Below, piece by piece: positions 26,290 to 34,730 of a DNA stretch of 64,000 nt. This stretch comes from Bacteroidia bacterium. GTDB taxonomy: Bacteria; Bacteroidota; Bacteroidia; JADZBD01. The stretch lies in NCBI GenBank assembly GCA_020852255.1, contig JADZBD010000018.1, forward strand, positions 188,842 to 252,841. The letters run 5' to 3'. Under the pieces are notes generated by a model. That model did not search any database. It was not told the origin of the DNA and was given only the letters and a program-made list of their open reading frames with translations. The stretch's first letter is position 1, and the number at the start of each line of letters is the position of its first letter. The position numbers and the translations under genes were made by a program.

Positions 26290-28653
26290 TTATGTCACAA
26301 TTGTCAGCCGGGCAAACTTAAGAATCAGCTGTTTTTCACCGTTATTCTCAAAAAGTACCGTGGCTTTACTGTTTGGGAAATCCCCTTCCAGTTTCAACAC
26401 CTTTCCTCTCCCGAAGCGCTCATGTTCCACACTCATTCCGGGCTTCAGATCCTTCAGGTGTGAGTGATCATACGGGGCTGGGGCTGATTTTGCCAGACTG
26501 GCCTTCACAAGATTCTTTTTCGGTGAAGGTTTAGTTCCGCCTTTTACTTTAGCAAATGAACCGGCTGTTTCCGGTTCATTGAATTTCCGGAAAACCTTGG
26601 GACGTTCTTCCTGGTAAGGATGATTTTCCCTGGATGGTTTAGATTTCCCGGCATCTACACAATCGGAATCTATCTCCTCGATAAAACGGCTTGGTTCGCA
26701 GTTCTGAAGATTTCCCCACTTGTACCGGGTTTCTGCGTAAGAAATGCAAAGCCGTTTTTCAGCTCGTGTTACGGCCACATAGAACAGCCGCCGTTCCTCC
26801 TCCAGCTCACTCCTGGATGTGAGCGCGTACTGCGATGGAAACAAATTCTCCTCCAGCCCTACGATGAATACATTCGGAAATTCCAGGCCCTTGCTCGCAT
26901 GAATAGTCATCAGGGAAACCCTGTCCTTGCCATCGTCTTCATCTTCATCGGCATCCGTTAACAGAGCAATGTCTGCCATGTATTCATCCAGTCCGTGAAA
27001 TTCCTTCTCTTCTCCCGGAAGTGCATCTTCCGGAAGATCAATGGCCGGCCGGTCACCTTCAGAAAATTCCTTCATTCCGTTGAGAAGTTCCTGAACGTTC
27101 TCGTAACGATTCACCCCTTCCGGTGTTTTATCGTTATGCATTTCCTTGAGCAGCCCTGAAGCCGTGGCGATTTCCATGCCAAGTTCAAAAGCATTTTTTT
27201 CTTTGAGCCGGTTGGACAATGATTTGATCAGTGCGGAAAAATCAGCAATCCTGTTGCGGGTCACAGCGGAGATGTCTAAAGAGAAATCATTAATATTCTC
27301 TATAACGCTGAAGGTGCTCACGTCGTGATCCGTAGCGGCAAGAATCAATTTGTGAAGTGATGTTTCTCCTATGCCGCGGGTAGGGTAGTTGATAACCCGC
27401 TTGAGGGACTCTTCGTCGTGATTGTTGAGTACAAGGCGAAAATATGCGAGGATGTCTTTAATCTCCTTGCGTTGATAGAAGGAGAGCCCACCGTAAATTC
27501 TGTATGGGATACTGTGCTTACGCAAGGCCTCTTCAATTGCCCGGCTCTGTGCGTTAGTGCGATACAGAACTGCAAATTCCCTGTTCCAGGCCTTGAAGTT
27601 CATCTTTATGTCAAAGATCCGGCGCGCAACAAGATGACCTTCCTCGTTATCCGAAACTGCTTTCAGAAGATGTATTTTTTCACCAGGGGGATTTTTAGTC
27701 CATACGGTTTTTTCCAGCTGTTCTTTGTTGTTCTTTATTACGCTATTCGCAGCGGTTACAATGGTATTGGAGCTCCGGTAATTCTGCTCCAGCTTGAATT
27801 TCTGAAGTTCGGGGTAGTCTTTCCCGAAGTTCAGTATATTCTGAATATTTGCACCACGGAAAGCGTAGATACTCTGGGCATCGTCGCCCACCACGCAGAT
27901 ATTACGAAAGGCAGCGGCCAGTTGTTTAACGATGACATATTGTGAAAAGTTGGTATCCTGATACTCATCTACCATAATGTATTTAAACCGGTGCTGATAT
28001 TTTACAAGTATGTCATTGTGATCCCGGAGTAATACATTGGTGTTATAGAGCAGGTCATCGAAATCCATGGCCGCCGCCTTAAAAAGCCGGGCCTGATAAA
28101 TCCGGTAGACCAGCCCGATCTTGGGCTTTCCGCTCAGCTTATCGTCTTCCTGAATCTGGGGATTATTATTGTAGGAAGATGCACTCATGAGATTATTCTT
28201 TGCCGCTGAGATCCGTGACTGGACCATATTTGGCTTATAGATTTTCTCGTCCAGCTGCTGTTCGCGCAGGATTTCCTTGATCAGGCTCCGGGAATCGTCG
28301 GTATCGTAAATCGTAAAATTCTGAGGATATCCAAGTTTTTCATGTTCCGCCCGCAGGATGCGGGAAAACACAGAATGGAACGTTCCCATCCATAGATTTT
28401 TCGCTTCATTCCCACCCACCAGTTTGCGAATGCGCTCCTTCATTTCTCTCGCCGCCTTATTTGTAAATGTGAGCGCGAGGATATTAAAGGGATCCACTCC
28501 CTTTTTCATCAGGTAAGCTATACGATAGGTGAGCACCCGTGTTTTTCCCGACCCGGCACCGGCCACAATCATAACCGGTCCTTCGGTGCAGCGTACAGCG
28601 TTCTGCTGCACTGGATTTAGTTCTTCCACAAAGCTGACCGATCCTTTTGCCAT
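26290..28653 (-). CDS. pcrA: UvrD/PcrA-type ATP-dependent DNA helicase
   Basis: A 787-residue superfamily 1A 3'-5' helicase for repair and replication-conflict removal. Motifs in order are LNPVQQNAV (Q motif), GAGSGKTRVL (Walker A), TFTNKAAREMKERI, VDEYQDTNFSQY (Walker B), VVGDDAQSIYAFRGA, LEQNYRSS, LMTIHASKGLEFPNVF and VAVTRAEKRL. The C-terminus (MSVEHERFGRGKVLKLEG) is the Tudor-like domain of PcrA that contacts RNA polymerase. The start is the ATG at 28653; the two codons upstream belong to a promoter element (TAATTTTG). The gene ends on the base next to the stop of the convergent 1498-residue gene. Confidence 0.95.
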   Translation of the reverse strand: MAKGSVSFVEELNPVQQNAVRCTEGPVMIVAGAGSGKTRVLTYRIAYLMKKGVDPFNILALTFTNKAAREMKERIRKLVGGNEAKNLWMGTFHSVFSRILRAEHEKLGYPQNFTIYDTDDSRSLIKEILREQQLDEKIYKPNMVQSRISAAKNNLMSASSYNNNPQIQEDDKLSGKPKIGLVYRIYQARLFKAAAMDFDDLLYNTNVLLRDHNDILVKYQHRFKYIMVDEYQDTNFSQYVIVKQLAAAFRNICVVGDDAQSIYAFRGANIQNILNFGKDYPELQKFKLEQNYRSSNTIVTAANSVIKNNKEQLEKTVWTKNPPGEKIHLLKAVSDNEEGHLVARRIFDIKMNFKAWNREFAVLYRTNAQSRAIEEALRKHSIPYRIYGGLSFYQRKEIKDILAYFRLVLNNHDEESLKRVINYPTRGIGETSLHKLILAATDHDVSTFSVIENINDFSLDISAVTRNRIADFSALIKSLSNRLKEKNAFELGMEIATASGLLKEMHNDKTPEGVNRYENVQELLNGMKEFSEGDRPAIDLPEDALPGEEKEFHGLDEYMADIALLTDADEDEDDGKDRVSLMTIHASKGLEFPNVFIVGLEENLFPSQYALTSRSELEEERRLFYVAVTRAEKRLCISYAETRYKWGNLQNCEPSRFIEEIDSDCVDAGKSKPSRENHPYQEERPKVFRKFNEPETAGSFAKVKGGTKPSPKKNLVKASLAKSAPAPYDHSHLKDLKPGMSVEHERFGRGKVLKLEGDFPNSKATVLFENNGEKQLILKFARLTIVT

Positions 28654-28656
28654 ACC

Positions 28657-28664
28657 CAAAATTA
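28657..28664 (-). promoter_or_regulatory. -7 element (TAATTTTG) of the helicase gene
   Basis: An exact TAnnTTTG octamer on the minus strand, ending three bases before the ATG at 28653. The in-frame TTG at 28659 lies inside it and is therefore rejected as a start codon. It predicts a leaderless transcript. Confidence 0.5.
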
Positions 28665-28730
28665 CCGGTTTTGAGGCTGCACAGCGGTGCTGTTAATAAA
28701 ATTAGGTTTGATTCAGAACTTCCGTTTCTG

Positions 28731-29918
28731 CTACTCAACGAAGAGTGCGAGTCCTTTGAGGTATTCACCCTCCGGATGAAAAATACTGGCTGGATGATCG
28801 GCAGGATGCGAAAGATGATGCATGATCCGCACATTCCTCCGGGCATTGATTGCGGCACTCCTAACGGTACTCTCGAATAATATCCGGTCAACAACGCCGG
28901 AACATGAAAAAGTAAATAGAATTCCCCCCTTTCTGATCTTACGGATGGCTTCTGTGTTGAGCCGCTTATATCCCATGACTGCCTGGTGACGGGCATCGTG
29001 GTGCTTTGCAAAGGCGGGAGGATCGAGAACAATAACATCATGTTCGCCTTCATGCTGTTCAAAATAATCAAAGGTGTCGGCCGTGTGAAAACCGGCATCC
29101 ATGTAACCGGGATCATTCCTCCGCATATTTTCCTGTGCCATTACAATGGCCCTTTCTGAAACATCAACTGAATCTACCCTGCTTGCCCCACCCATCATTG
29201 CATATACCGAAAACCCACCCGTGTAGGAGAAGGTATTCAGCACCCGTTTCCCCCTGCAATAGCGGGAAAGCAGGTTACGGTTATCCCGCTGATCAAGAAA
29301 AAAGCCGGTTTTCTGCCCCTGTTCCCAGTCTACCCTGAAGGAATATCCGTTTTCCCTGACCAGGGACTCGTGATCTGCGGCGCCTGTCAGGTAGGTGTTT
29401 TCCACCTTCAGGCCGCGCTTTTGAAGCGTATCTGCACTTTTATCGTAAACAGCCTTTAAGCGATCGTCCAAATGCAGATGAAGTGCCTCTGCAATACGTT
29501 GCCTGGCATTCCACATGCCAAAAGTATGGCACTGTATTACGGCTGTATGGGCATAGAGATCAATAATAAGTCCCGGCAAACCGTCGCCTTCTCCAAAAAC
29601 CAGCCGGTACGCATTGGTTTTTTCATCCGAGCCCAGACCAATGGAATACCTGTACCGAATGGCGTCGCCCAACGCCTTTTCCCAGAATTGGTCTCCATAA
29701 TCTTCAAGGTTAAAACAGAAGAGCCGGACCATGATGGAGGACTCGGAAAAGTGTCCAATCCCTAAAAAATCATTTTTTGAACTTCGCACCTCCACCGCAT
29801 CACCTTCTTTGATTCCGGGATCCTTCTTCGCTACGGCGCCGGAAAAGATCCATGGATGCCTCCGGCGAGGGCCTTCTTCCTTACCCGACCTGAGCATAAT
29901 AAGTGGAAGGGGGCTCAT
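28731..29918 (-). CDS. rlmI: RlmI-like 23S rRNA cytosine methyltransferase
   Basis: A 395-residue class I SAM-dependent rRNA methyltransferase of the RlmI/RlmK family. The N-terminal PUA domain has HPWIFSGAVAKKD and GDAVEVRSSKNDFLGIGHFS. A central domain (FGEGDGLPGLIIDLY) precedes the catalytic domain with GKRVLNTFSYTGGFSVYAMMGGA (SAM-binding) and VLDPPAFAKHHD. By family it methylates a cytosine of 23S rRNA; the precise base is not certain in this phylum. It overlaps the DUF1015 gene by four bases, so the pair is one transcript. A separate promoter for the helicase lies just downstream. Confidence 0.88.
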   Translation of the reverse strand: MSPLPLIMLRSGKEEGPRRRHPWIFSGAVAKKDPGIKEGDAVEVRSSKNDFLGIGHFSESSIMVRLFCFNLEDYGDQFWEKALGDAIRYRYSIGLGSDEKTNAYRLVFGEGDGLPGLIIDLYAHTAVIQCHTFGMWNARQRIAEALHLHLDDRLKAVYDKSADTLQKRGLKVENTYLTGAADHESLVRENGYSFRVDWEQGQKTGFFLDQRDNRNLLSRYCRGKRVLNTFSYTGGFSVYAMMGGASRVDSVDVSERAIVMAQENMRRNDPGYMDAGFHTADTFDYFEQHEGEHDVIVLDPPAFAKHHDARHQAVMGYKRLNTEAIRKIRKGGILFTFSCSGVVDRILFESTVRSAAINARRNVRIMHHLSHPADHPASIFHPEGEYLKGLALFVE

Positions 29919-31165
29919 TTTTCCTGTTCGGATATCGGATAAATTACCAGCCCGCTCCTCATCTTAGGTTCTACCCACGTTGTCTTGGGCGGCATAATAT
30001 TGTTAGTATCTGCGATGAGCTTAACGTCCTCCAGTTTCACCGGACAAAGAGAAAACGCCAGTGTGAATTCCCCTGAATCTACAATCTTCTCGAGCCCCTC
30101 CATACCTCGAACTCCGGAAACAAAGCCAATCCGGGGATCGGTCTTCAGATCACGAATTTCCAAGAGTGGTTCCAGTATGCGCCGGGTTAGTATCTCTGAA
30201 TCCAGCGATTCCACGGGACCTTTAGACCACCGTTCTCGTTTTAATGTAAGCCTGTACCACTTCCCGGCCAAATACATCCCTAACTGGTGTTTTACTTTTG
30301 GTGAGAAAAAACTCTTTCTGGTTACAATATCGAAATCCAGAGACAGGGCACGAATAAAATCTTCTTCCTTCCATTCATTCAGGTCTCTGACCACCCGATT
30401 GTAGTCATAAACCTTTAATTGCGATTCGGAGAGGAAAATACCGAGATAAAAGTTCCAGGGCTCTTTGCCGGTGTATGTTCCTTTTCTTTCACGTTTTCGC
30501 TTTCCGAGAAGTGCGGAGGAGGCAGAACGGTGATGGCCGTCTGCGATGTATATTTTTTTAGTTTTCCCGAAACGATCCCTGATCTTTTTTACCACCGCAG
30601 GGTCCCGTATGATCCAGAGCGTGTGCCGAACTTTGTCGGTTGTGGTGAAATCGAACTCGGCCCGGAACCGCATCTGACGGGCGATCAAACGGTTCACCGC
30701 TTTGTCGTCCGGATAAAAGAATAAAACCGGCTCTGCATTAAAGTCACAAACATCAAGGTATTCCATGAGTTTCTGCTCCCTGTCGGTCAGAGTCGCTTCA
30801 TGGACTCGTATCACACCAGTGAAATAATCATCAATGCATGTACGGGCAATAAGCCCCGTGTATTCATGAAGTCCCTTGATCTGACGATAGAGGTAGTAGG
30901 CTTCTTTTTTGTCCTGAAGAAGAATTCCTTCATTCATGAAATCAGTGAACCGCTCCTTTGTTTTCCGGAGACGCTCCGGACTGCCGGGTGTTGTTCGGGT
31001 TCCGTCTTTATAATCGGGATGGATTACGTGCAGAAACGTAAACGGATTTCCTGCAAGTTTTTCCTTCAGATCATCGCGTGTATAGGAATCAACAGGACGT
31101 GAAGCCACCAGGTGCGCTTTGTCAAAACATGGTCTAATGCCCTTAAAAGGAAGAACAATGGCCAT
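29915..31165 (-). CDS. DUF1015 family protein
   Basis: A 416-residue soluble protein of DUF1015. Motifs seen are PFKGIRP at the N-terminus, YYLYRQIKG, and the strongly conserved IADGHHRSASSALL, with FYLGIFLSESQLKVYDYNRVV later. The His pair in DGHHR suggests a catalytic or metal site. In the phylum it is often near serine-biosynthesis genes, and it was once proposed as a kinase-like enzyme, but no function is established. It overlaps the RlmI-like gene by ATGA. A TATATTTG element lies 31 bases before the start on the minus strand. Confidence 0.88.
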   Translation of the reverse strand: MAIVLPFKGIRPCFDKAHLVASRPVDSYTRDDLKEKLAGNPFTFLHVIHPDYKDGTRTTPGSPERLRKTKERFTDFMNEGILLQDKKEAYYLYRQIKGLHEYTGLIARTCIDDYFTGVIRVHEATLTDREQKLMEYLDVCDFNAEPVLFFYPDDKAVNRLIARQMRFRAEFDFTTTDKVRHTLWIIRDPAVVKKIRDRFGKTKKIYIADGHHRSASSALLGKRKRERKGTYTGKEPWNFYLGIFLSESQLKVYDYNRVVRDLNEWKEEDFIRALSLDFDIVTRKSFFSPKVKHQLGMYLAGKWYRLTLKRERWSKGPVESLDSEILTRRILEPLLEIRDLKTDPRIGFVSGVRGMEGLEKIVDSGEFTLAFSLCPVKLEDVKLIADTNNIMPPKTTWVEPKMRSGLVIYPISEQEK

Positions 31166-31196
31166 GACTTTTGTATATCCTATTGGTTTACAGGCA

Positions 31197-31204
31197 CAAA
31201 TATA
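31197..31204 (-). promoter_or_regulatory. -7 element (TATATTTG) of the DUF1015-rlmI operon
   Basis: An exact TAnnTTTG octamer on the minus strand in the 166-base divergent region between DUF1015 and lemA, with a predicted leader of about 25 bases. No clear -33 TTTG was found; a CAA at 31219-31221 is slightly too close. Confidence 0.45.
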
Positions 31205-31331
31205 CCCGTTTTGGCTATCAATCTGTCAGGTTTCCTGCTAAAACAGCATAATTTTCGTCAAAATGTCCCCATTTCAGGAAGGGTATATCATTTGATTCTA
31301 TGGCGTACATTTAACCTACAAACCAAACAAA

Positions 31332-31931
31332 ATGAACAAAGGATTAATCGTAGCTGGAGGGATAGGCGTATTCCTTCTGATCATCCTGATGAATGGATGC
31401 AGTACCTATAACAGCATGGTGGAGAAAAATGAAGATGTGACCGGAAAATGGCAGCAGGTAGAGACACAGTATCAGCGCAGAATGGATCTGATACCAAATA
31501 TCGTTAAAACGGTAGAGGCCTATGCCAATTTTGAAAAGAGTACACTGGTAGAGGTTACGAATGCACGTGCTACCGCTACTTCAATAAAAATTGACCCTTC
31601 TAAACTGGATGCCCAGTCTATTGCCAACTTTGAAAAAGCTCAGGGGGCTGTTACGGGGGCGCTTAGTAAACTGCTTGTTACATTTGAGCGGTATCCGGAT
31701 CTGAAAGCGAACCAGAATTTCATGGCACTGATGACAGAACTGGAAGGAACGGAAAACAGAATCGCCGAGTCGCGAAGGGATTTCAACCTTTCAGCACAGG
31801 GGTACAATACGTACATCAAGAAGTTCCCTACCAATCTGTGGGCTGGCATTTTCAACTTTGACGCGCGTAGTTATTTTGAATCGGCGGATGGTGCCGATAA
31901 GGCGCCCGAAGTTAAATTTGATATGAAGTAA
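31332..31931 (+). CDS. LemA family protein
   Basis: A 199-residue LemA protein. It has one N-terminal transmembrane helix (about residues 4-22) followed by a long helical bundle, with the family motifs EDVTGKWQQVETQYQRRMDLIPNIVKTVEAYA and FMALMTELEGTENRIAESRRDFN. A Cys follows the hydrophobic helix (LMNGCSTYNS), so a lipoprotein anchor is also possible. LemA proteins usually sit upstream of TPM-domain proteins, as here. The function is thought to be in envelope homeostasis, with no defined activity. The following gene begins one base after the stop codon. Confidence 0.93.
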   Translation: MNKGLIVAGGIGVFLLIILMNGCSTYNSMVEKNEDVTGKWQQVETQYQRRMDLIPNIVKTVEAYANFEKSTLVEVTNARATATSIKIDPSKLDAQSIANFEKAQGAVTGALSKLLVTFERYPDLKANQNFMALMTELEGTENRIAESRRDFNLSAQGYNTYIKKFPTNLWAGIFNFDARSYFESADGADKAPEVKFDMK

Positions 31932-31932
31932 A

Positions 31933-32370
31933 ATGGGCGGTTTCCGTCATTTTTTCTCGGAAGAGGATAAGAAAAATATTGCGGTAGCTATCTCGGAGGT
32001 GGAGAAATATACCAGCGGTGAAGTACGTGTCCACCTGGAGGATCATTGCAAGGGAGATGTACTCAAGCGTGCCGAATTTCATTTCGGAAAACTCCAGATG
32101 CACAATACAAAGGAGCGTACCGGTATTCTTTTCTACCTCGCTGTGAAGGACAGGTTATTTGCTATTTACGGGGATCAAGGTATACATGCACGTGTTCCTG
32201 AAAACTACTGGGATGGTATTCGGGACAGGATGCTTGATTACTTTCGCAGATCCGAATTTGCAGCCGGCGTCATCGAGGGAATCCGGATGGCAGGGGAACA
32301 GCTGAAAGAGCATTTTCCTGCTGCCTCCCGCAACGACAATGAGCTTTCCAATGAAGTGAGCAGCTCATGA
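31933..32370 (+). CDS. TPM-domain protein, soluble
   Basis: A 145-residue TPM (TLP18.3/Psb32/MOLO-1) domain without signal peptide or membrane helix. Motifs are FSEEDKKNIAVAISEVEKYTSGEVRVHLEDHC, TKERTGILFYLAVKDRLFAIYGDQGIHARVP and the GIRMAGEQLKEHFP end. It starts one base after lemA and overlaps the second TPM gene by ATGA. Such a pair of TPM proteins, one soluble and one membrane-bound, is usual behind lemA in Bacteroidota. TPM domains elsewhere act in membrane protein complex repair or as acid phosphatases; the activity here is unknown. Confidence 0.88.
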   Translation: MGGFRHFFSEEDKKNIAVAISEVEKYTSGEVRVHLEDHCKGDVLKRAEFHFGKLQMHNTKERTGILFYLAVKDRLFAIYGDQGIHARVPENYWDGIRDRMLDYFRRSEFAAGVIEGIRMAGEQLKEHFPAASRNDNELSNEVSSS

Positions 32371-33137
32371 AAACATTCGCAATTATTCTGGGGCTTATTT
32401 TTTGCGCGTTTTCTATGTCCGGGCAAGACGCGAGGGCCGACAAGGTTCCCGATCCACCCTCACCTTACCGGTGGGTGGTCAATTTATCGGAACAGGAAAC
32501 AGAATTTATCAGTACCTCCGGCGCTCAAACCCTGCATAATACGTTGGAGGAATTTGCAGTTCAGACCTCGAATCAGATCGTTGTTCTGATCGTGGACGAT
32601 TACAACGGACTTAGTGGAATTGAATATGCAACCGAAGTGGGACGCAAATGGGGCGTGGGCGGAAAAGATAAAGACAACGGTGTGGTTGTACTCATTGATC
32701 CTGCCGGAGGCGAAGGAGAAAAAAATATCACCATTGCCGTTGGTCATGGTCTGGAAGGTGCCATTCCAGATATCTACTCCAAGCAAATAGAACAGGAAAT
32801 GATCGCCTATTTTAAAACAGGCAATTCGGAAGAAGGAATTATCCGGGGGGTTACCCTCCTGATGGATGCGGCAAAAGGAGAATACACTGAATTTTCGGGC
32901 CAAAGTGTATGGTCAATTCCGACCTGGTACATTATACTGGCCTTCCTTATCGGAATACTGGCCCTGGCCTTCTTCACGAAAGGGGGTGGTGGCGGCACGA
33001 TTAGCAGAGGCGGCTGGCACGGACGCTTTGGAGGGTTCAGTAGCTTTGGGGGTTTTGGAGGAGGAGGGGGAGGGTTCAGTTCCGGAGGTTTCGGCGGAGG
33101 AAGCTTCGGCGGAGGCGGCTCTTCAAGTAACTGGTGA
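32367..33137 (+). CDS. TPM-domain membrane protein with Gly/Ser-rich tail (YgcG-like)
   Basis: A 256-residue protein with a signal peptide (ending near SGQDA), a TPM domain at about 45-175 (QTSNQIVVLIVDDYNGLSGIEYATEVGRKWGVGGKDKDNG, ITIAVGHGLEGAIPD), one transmembrane helix (IILAFLIGILALAFF, about 190-207) and a Gly/Phe/Ser-rich tail ending GGGGSSSNW. This is the standard YgcG arrangement with the TPM domain outside the cytoplasmic membrane. It is the third gene of the LemA-TPM-TPM unit and is followed 29 bases later by clpS. Confidence 0.92.
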   Translation: MKTFAIILGLIFCAFSMSGQDARADKVPDPPSPYRWVVNLSEQETEFISTSGAQTLHNTLEEFAVQTSNQIVVLIVDDYNGLSGIEYATEVGRKWGVGGKDKDNGVVVLIDPAGGEGEKNITIAVGHGLEGAIPDIYSKQIEQEMIAYFKTGNSEEGIIRGVTLLMDAAKGEYTEFSGQSVWSIPTWYIILAFLIGILALAFFTKGGGGGTISRGGWHGRFGGFSSFGGFGGGGGGFSSGGFGGGSFGGGGSSSNW

Positions 33138-33166
33138 TCACCTGAAAATGTGTAAATTTACATGCC

Positions 33167-33451
33167 ATGAAACGCAACAGTACTCAAACAGAAAAACAAA
33201 CAGTAAAGCAAACATTACTGCTTGAAAATGAGGTAAAAGACCTTATTCTCTGGAACGATGACGTTAATACATTTGAATTTGTAATCGAAACCCTTGTTGA
33301 CTTGTGTAAACACGACCCTATCCAGGCTGAACAATGTACCATGCTGGTTCACTATAGCGGGAAGTGTGCGGTTAAAAAAGGGGAATATTATAAGTTATTA
33401 CCAATACAGAATGCTTTCTCCGAGCGCGGACTTACAAGCACCATAGAATAA
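33167..33451 (+). CDS. clpS: ATP-dependent Clp protease adaptor ClpS
   Basis: A 94-residue adaptor that delivers N-degron substrates to a ClpA/ClpC-type unfoldase. The core is present: ILWNDDVNTFEFVIETLVDLCKH (family consensus LxNDDxxTxxFV), the helix QCTMLVHYSGKCAVKKG in place of the usual HxxGxA, and ERGLTSTIE at the end. The His-x-x-Gly region reads VHYSGKC. A clpC gene lies in the same window at 40.2-42.8 kb. A TAAATTTA promoter-like element (33153-33160) ends six bases before the ATG. The M48 protease gene begins one base after the stop. Confidence 0.9.
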   Translation: MKRNSTQTEKQTVKQTLLLENEVKDLILWNDDVNTFEFVIETLVDLCKHDPIQAEQCTMLVHYSGKCAVKKGEYYKLLPIQNAFSERGLTSTIE

Positions 33452-33452
33452 C

Positions 33453-34262
33453 ATGAAAAAACAATGGGTTCCCCTTCTTCTGACCGGCCTTTTCATTATT
33501 GCTGCGTGCGCACCCGTAACCAAGGTTCCAATAACAAACAGGAAGCAACGGCTCATTTATACCCAGGGCGATATGAATGCGCTCTCCTTTACAAGTTATT
33601 CGGATTTCCTTTCGAAGAACCCAGCGTTACCTGCCAATGACCCTCAGGTGGTTCTGGTTCGTAAGGTGGGAGGAAAGATACAGAAGGCTGTGGAAGAATT
33701 TATGACAGCAGATGGGAAGGCCGACTGGATCAAAGATTACAAATGGGAATTTAATGTTGTCAACGCAGGTGAAGTGAATGCCTGGTGTATGCCGGGTGGG
33801 AAAGTGATGGTGTATACCGGATTGCTCCCGGTAACCCAGGACGAGGAAGGACTTGCTGTTGTGATGGGACACGAGATCGCGCATGCCATTGCCCAGCATG
33901 GCAACGAACGAATGAGTCAGCAATACCGGGCTCAGAATATCGGTAAGGCCGGACAGGCGCTCGTAGGAGTGGGTGCCGGACAAGGTGCAGCAGATCTTTT
34001 CGGAGCCACTTACGGAGTTGGAGCCGGGCTTACCCTGCTGAAGTATTCCCGTACACATGAATCGGAGGCCGATAAACTTGGAGTGGTGTTCATGGCTATG
34101 GCGGGATACGATCCAGAAAAATCAATAGAATTCTGGACACGAATGTCGGCCAATGGTGGAGGCGGAGGGATGCAGATGCTCAGTACGCATCCGAGCGATC
34201 AAAAACGTATTGATGATCTGAAAAAATTTATGCCAAAGGCAAAAAGTTACTTTAAAAAATGA
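33453..34262 (+). CDS. M48 family zinc metalloprotease lipoprotein
   Basis: A 269-residue exported protease of the M48 family, LoiP/BepA-like. The N-terminal segment ends in FIIAACAP, a lipobox giving an acylated Cys. The zinc site is GHEIAHAIAQHGNERM (HExxH), with the third ligand Glu in HESEADKLGVVFMAMAGYDP. A Gly-rich stretch (GVGAGQGAADLFG) lies between. The C-terminal STHPSDQKRIDDLKKFMP is a family mark. It is one base from clpS and overlaps the nfeD gene by ATGA. It would degrade misfolded envelope proteins. Confidence 0.93.
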   Translation: MKKQWVPLLLTGLFIIAACAPVTKVPITNRKQRLIYTQGDMNALSFTSYSDFLSKNPALPANDPQVVLVRKVGGKIQKAVEEFMTADGKADWIKDYKWEFNVVNAGEVNAWCMPGGKVMVYTGLLPVTQDEEGLAVVMGHEIAHAIAQHGNERMSQQYRAQNIGKAGQALVGVGAGQGAADLFGATYGVGAGLTLLKYSRTHESEADKLGVVFMAMAGYDPEKSIEFWTRMSANGGGGGMQMLSTHPSDQKRIDDLKKFMPKAKSYFKK

Positions 34263-34723
34263 CGCTGACCGGAATCATACTGCTTATTGCCCTGGCGCTG
34301 GTTCTTCTGGTGATAGAGATTCTGTTTGTGCCGGGAATGATTCTTGGAACCATTTCCTTCCTGATGATGTGCGCAGGGGTATATCTTGCGTATAGAGAAC
34401 ATGGAGACGAAGTAGGACATATTGTGTTTGCTTGTACTGCGCTTGCCGGAGGCGGACTAACCTGGTGGGCCTTTAAGACAGATGTGTGGACCAAAGTATC
34501 TGTGAATACCCATATGGATGGGAGGGCTAATCTGATAGAACATCTGAATATCAAAGACGGAGACACGGGTCAATCTGTTTCACGCCTTGCCCCCATGGGA
34601 AAAGCCTTGCTCAATGGTCACCTCGTGGAAGTGCAGGCCTTCGAAGGATTCATTGACGAGAACCGAGAAATTATTGTTCACCAGGTATCGCCTGCAAAAA
34701 TTATCGTAAAACTTAAAACCTGA
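34259..34723 (+). CDS. NfeD family protein, short form
   Basis: A 154-residue membrane protein of the short NfeD type. Transmembrane helices cover about residues 3-22, 25-45 and 55-75 ([45 protein letters not shown]). A C-terminal OB-fold domain follows with [45 protein letters not shown]. NfeD proteins of this kind pair with flotillin-like proteins, and the next gene, seven bases on, encodes FloA. It overlaps the protease gene by ATGA. The pair organises membrane microdomains in Firmicutes; here the role is by analogy. Confidence 0.9.
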   Translation: MTLTGIILLIALALVLLVIEILFVPGMILGTISFLMMCAGVYLAYREHGDEVGHIVFACTALAGGGLTWWAFKTDVWTKVSVNTHMDGRANLIEHLNIKDGDTGQSVSRLAPMGKALLNGHLVEVQAFEGFIDENREIIVHQVSPAKIIVKLKT

Positions 34724-34730
34724 CCTCTAC

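Noticed and set aside
27418-27945. 175-residue plus-strand frame inside the helicase gene
   Set aside because: Antisense to conserved helicase motifs; Cys/Phe-rich product without signal or family.
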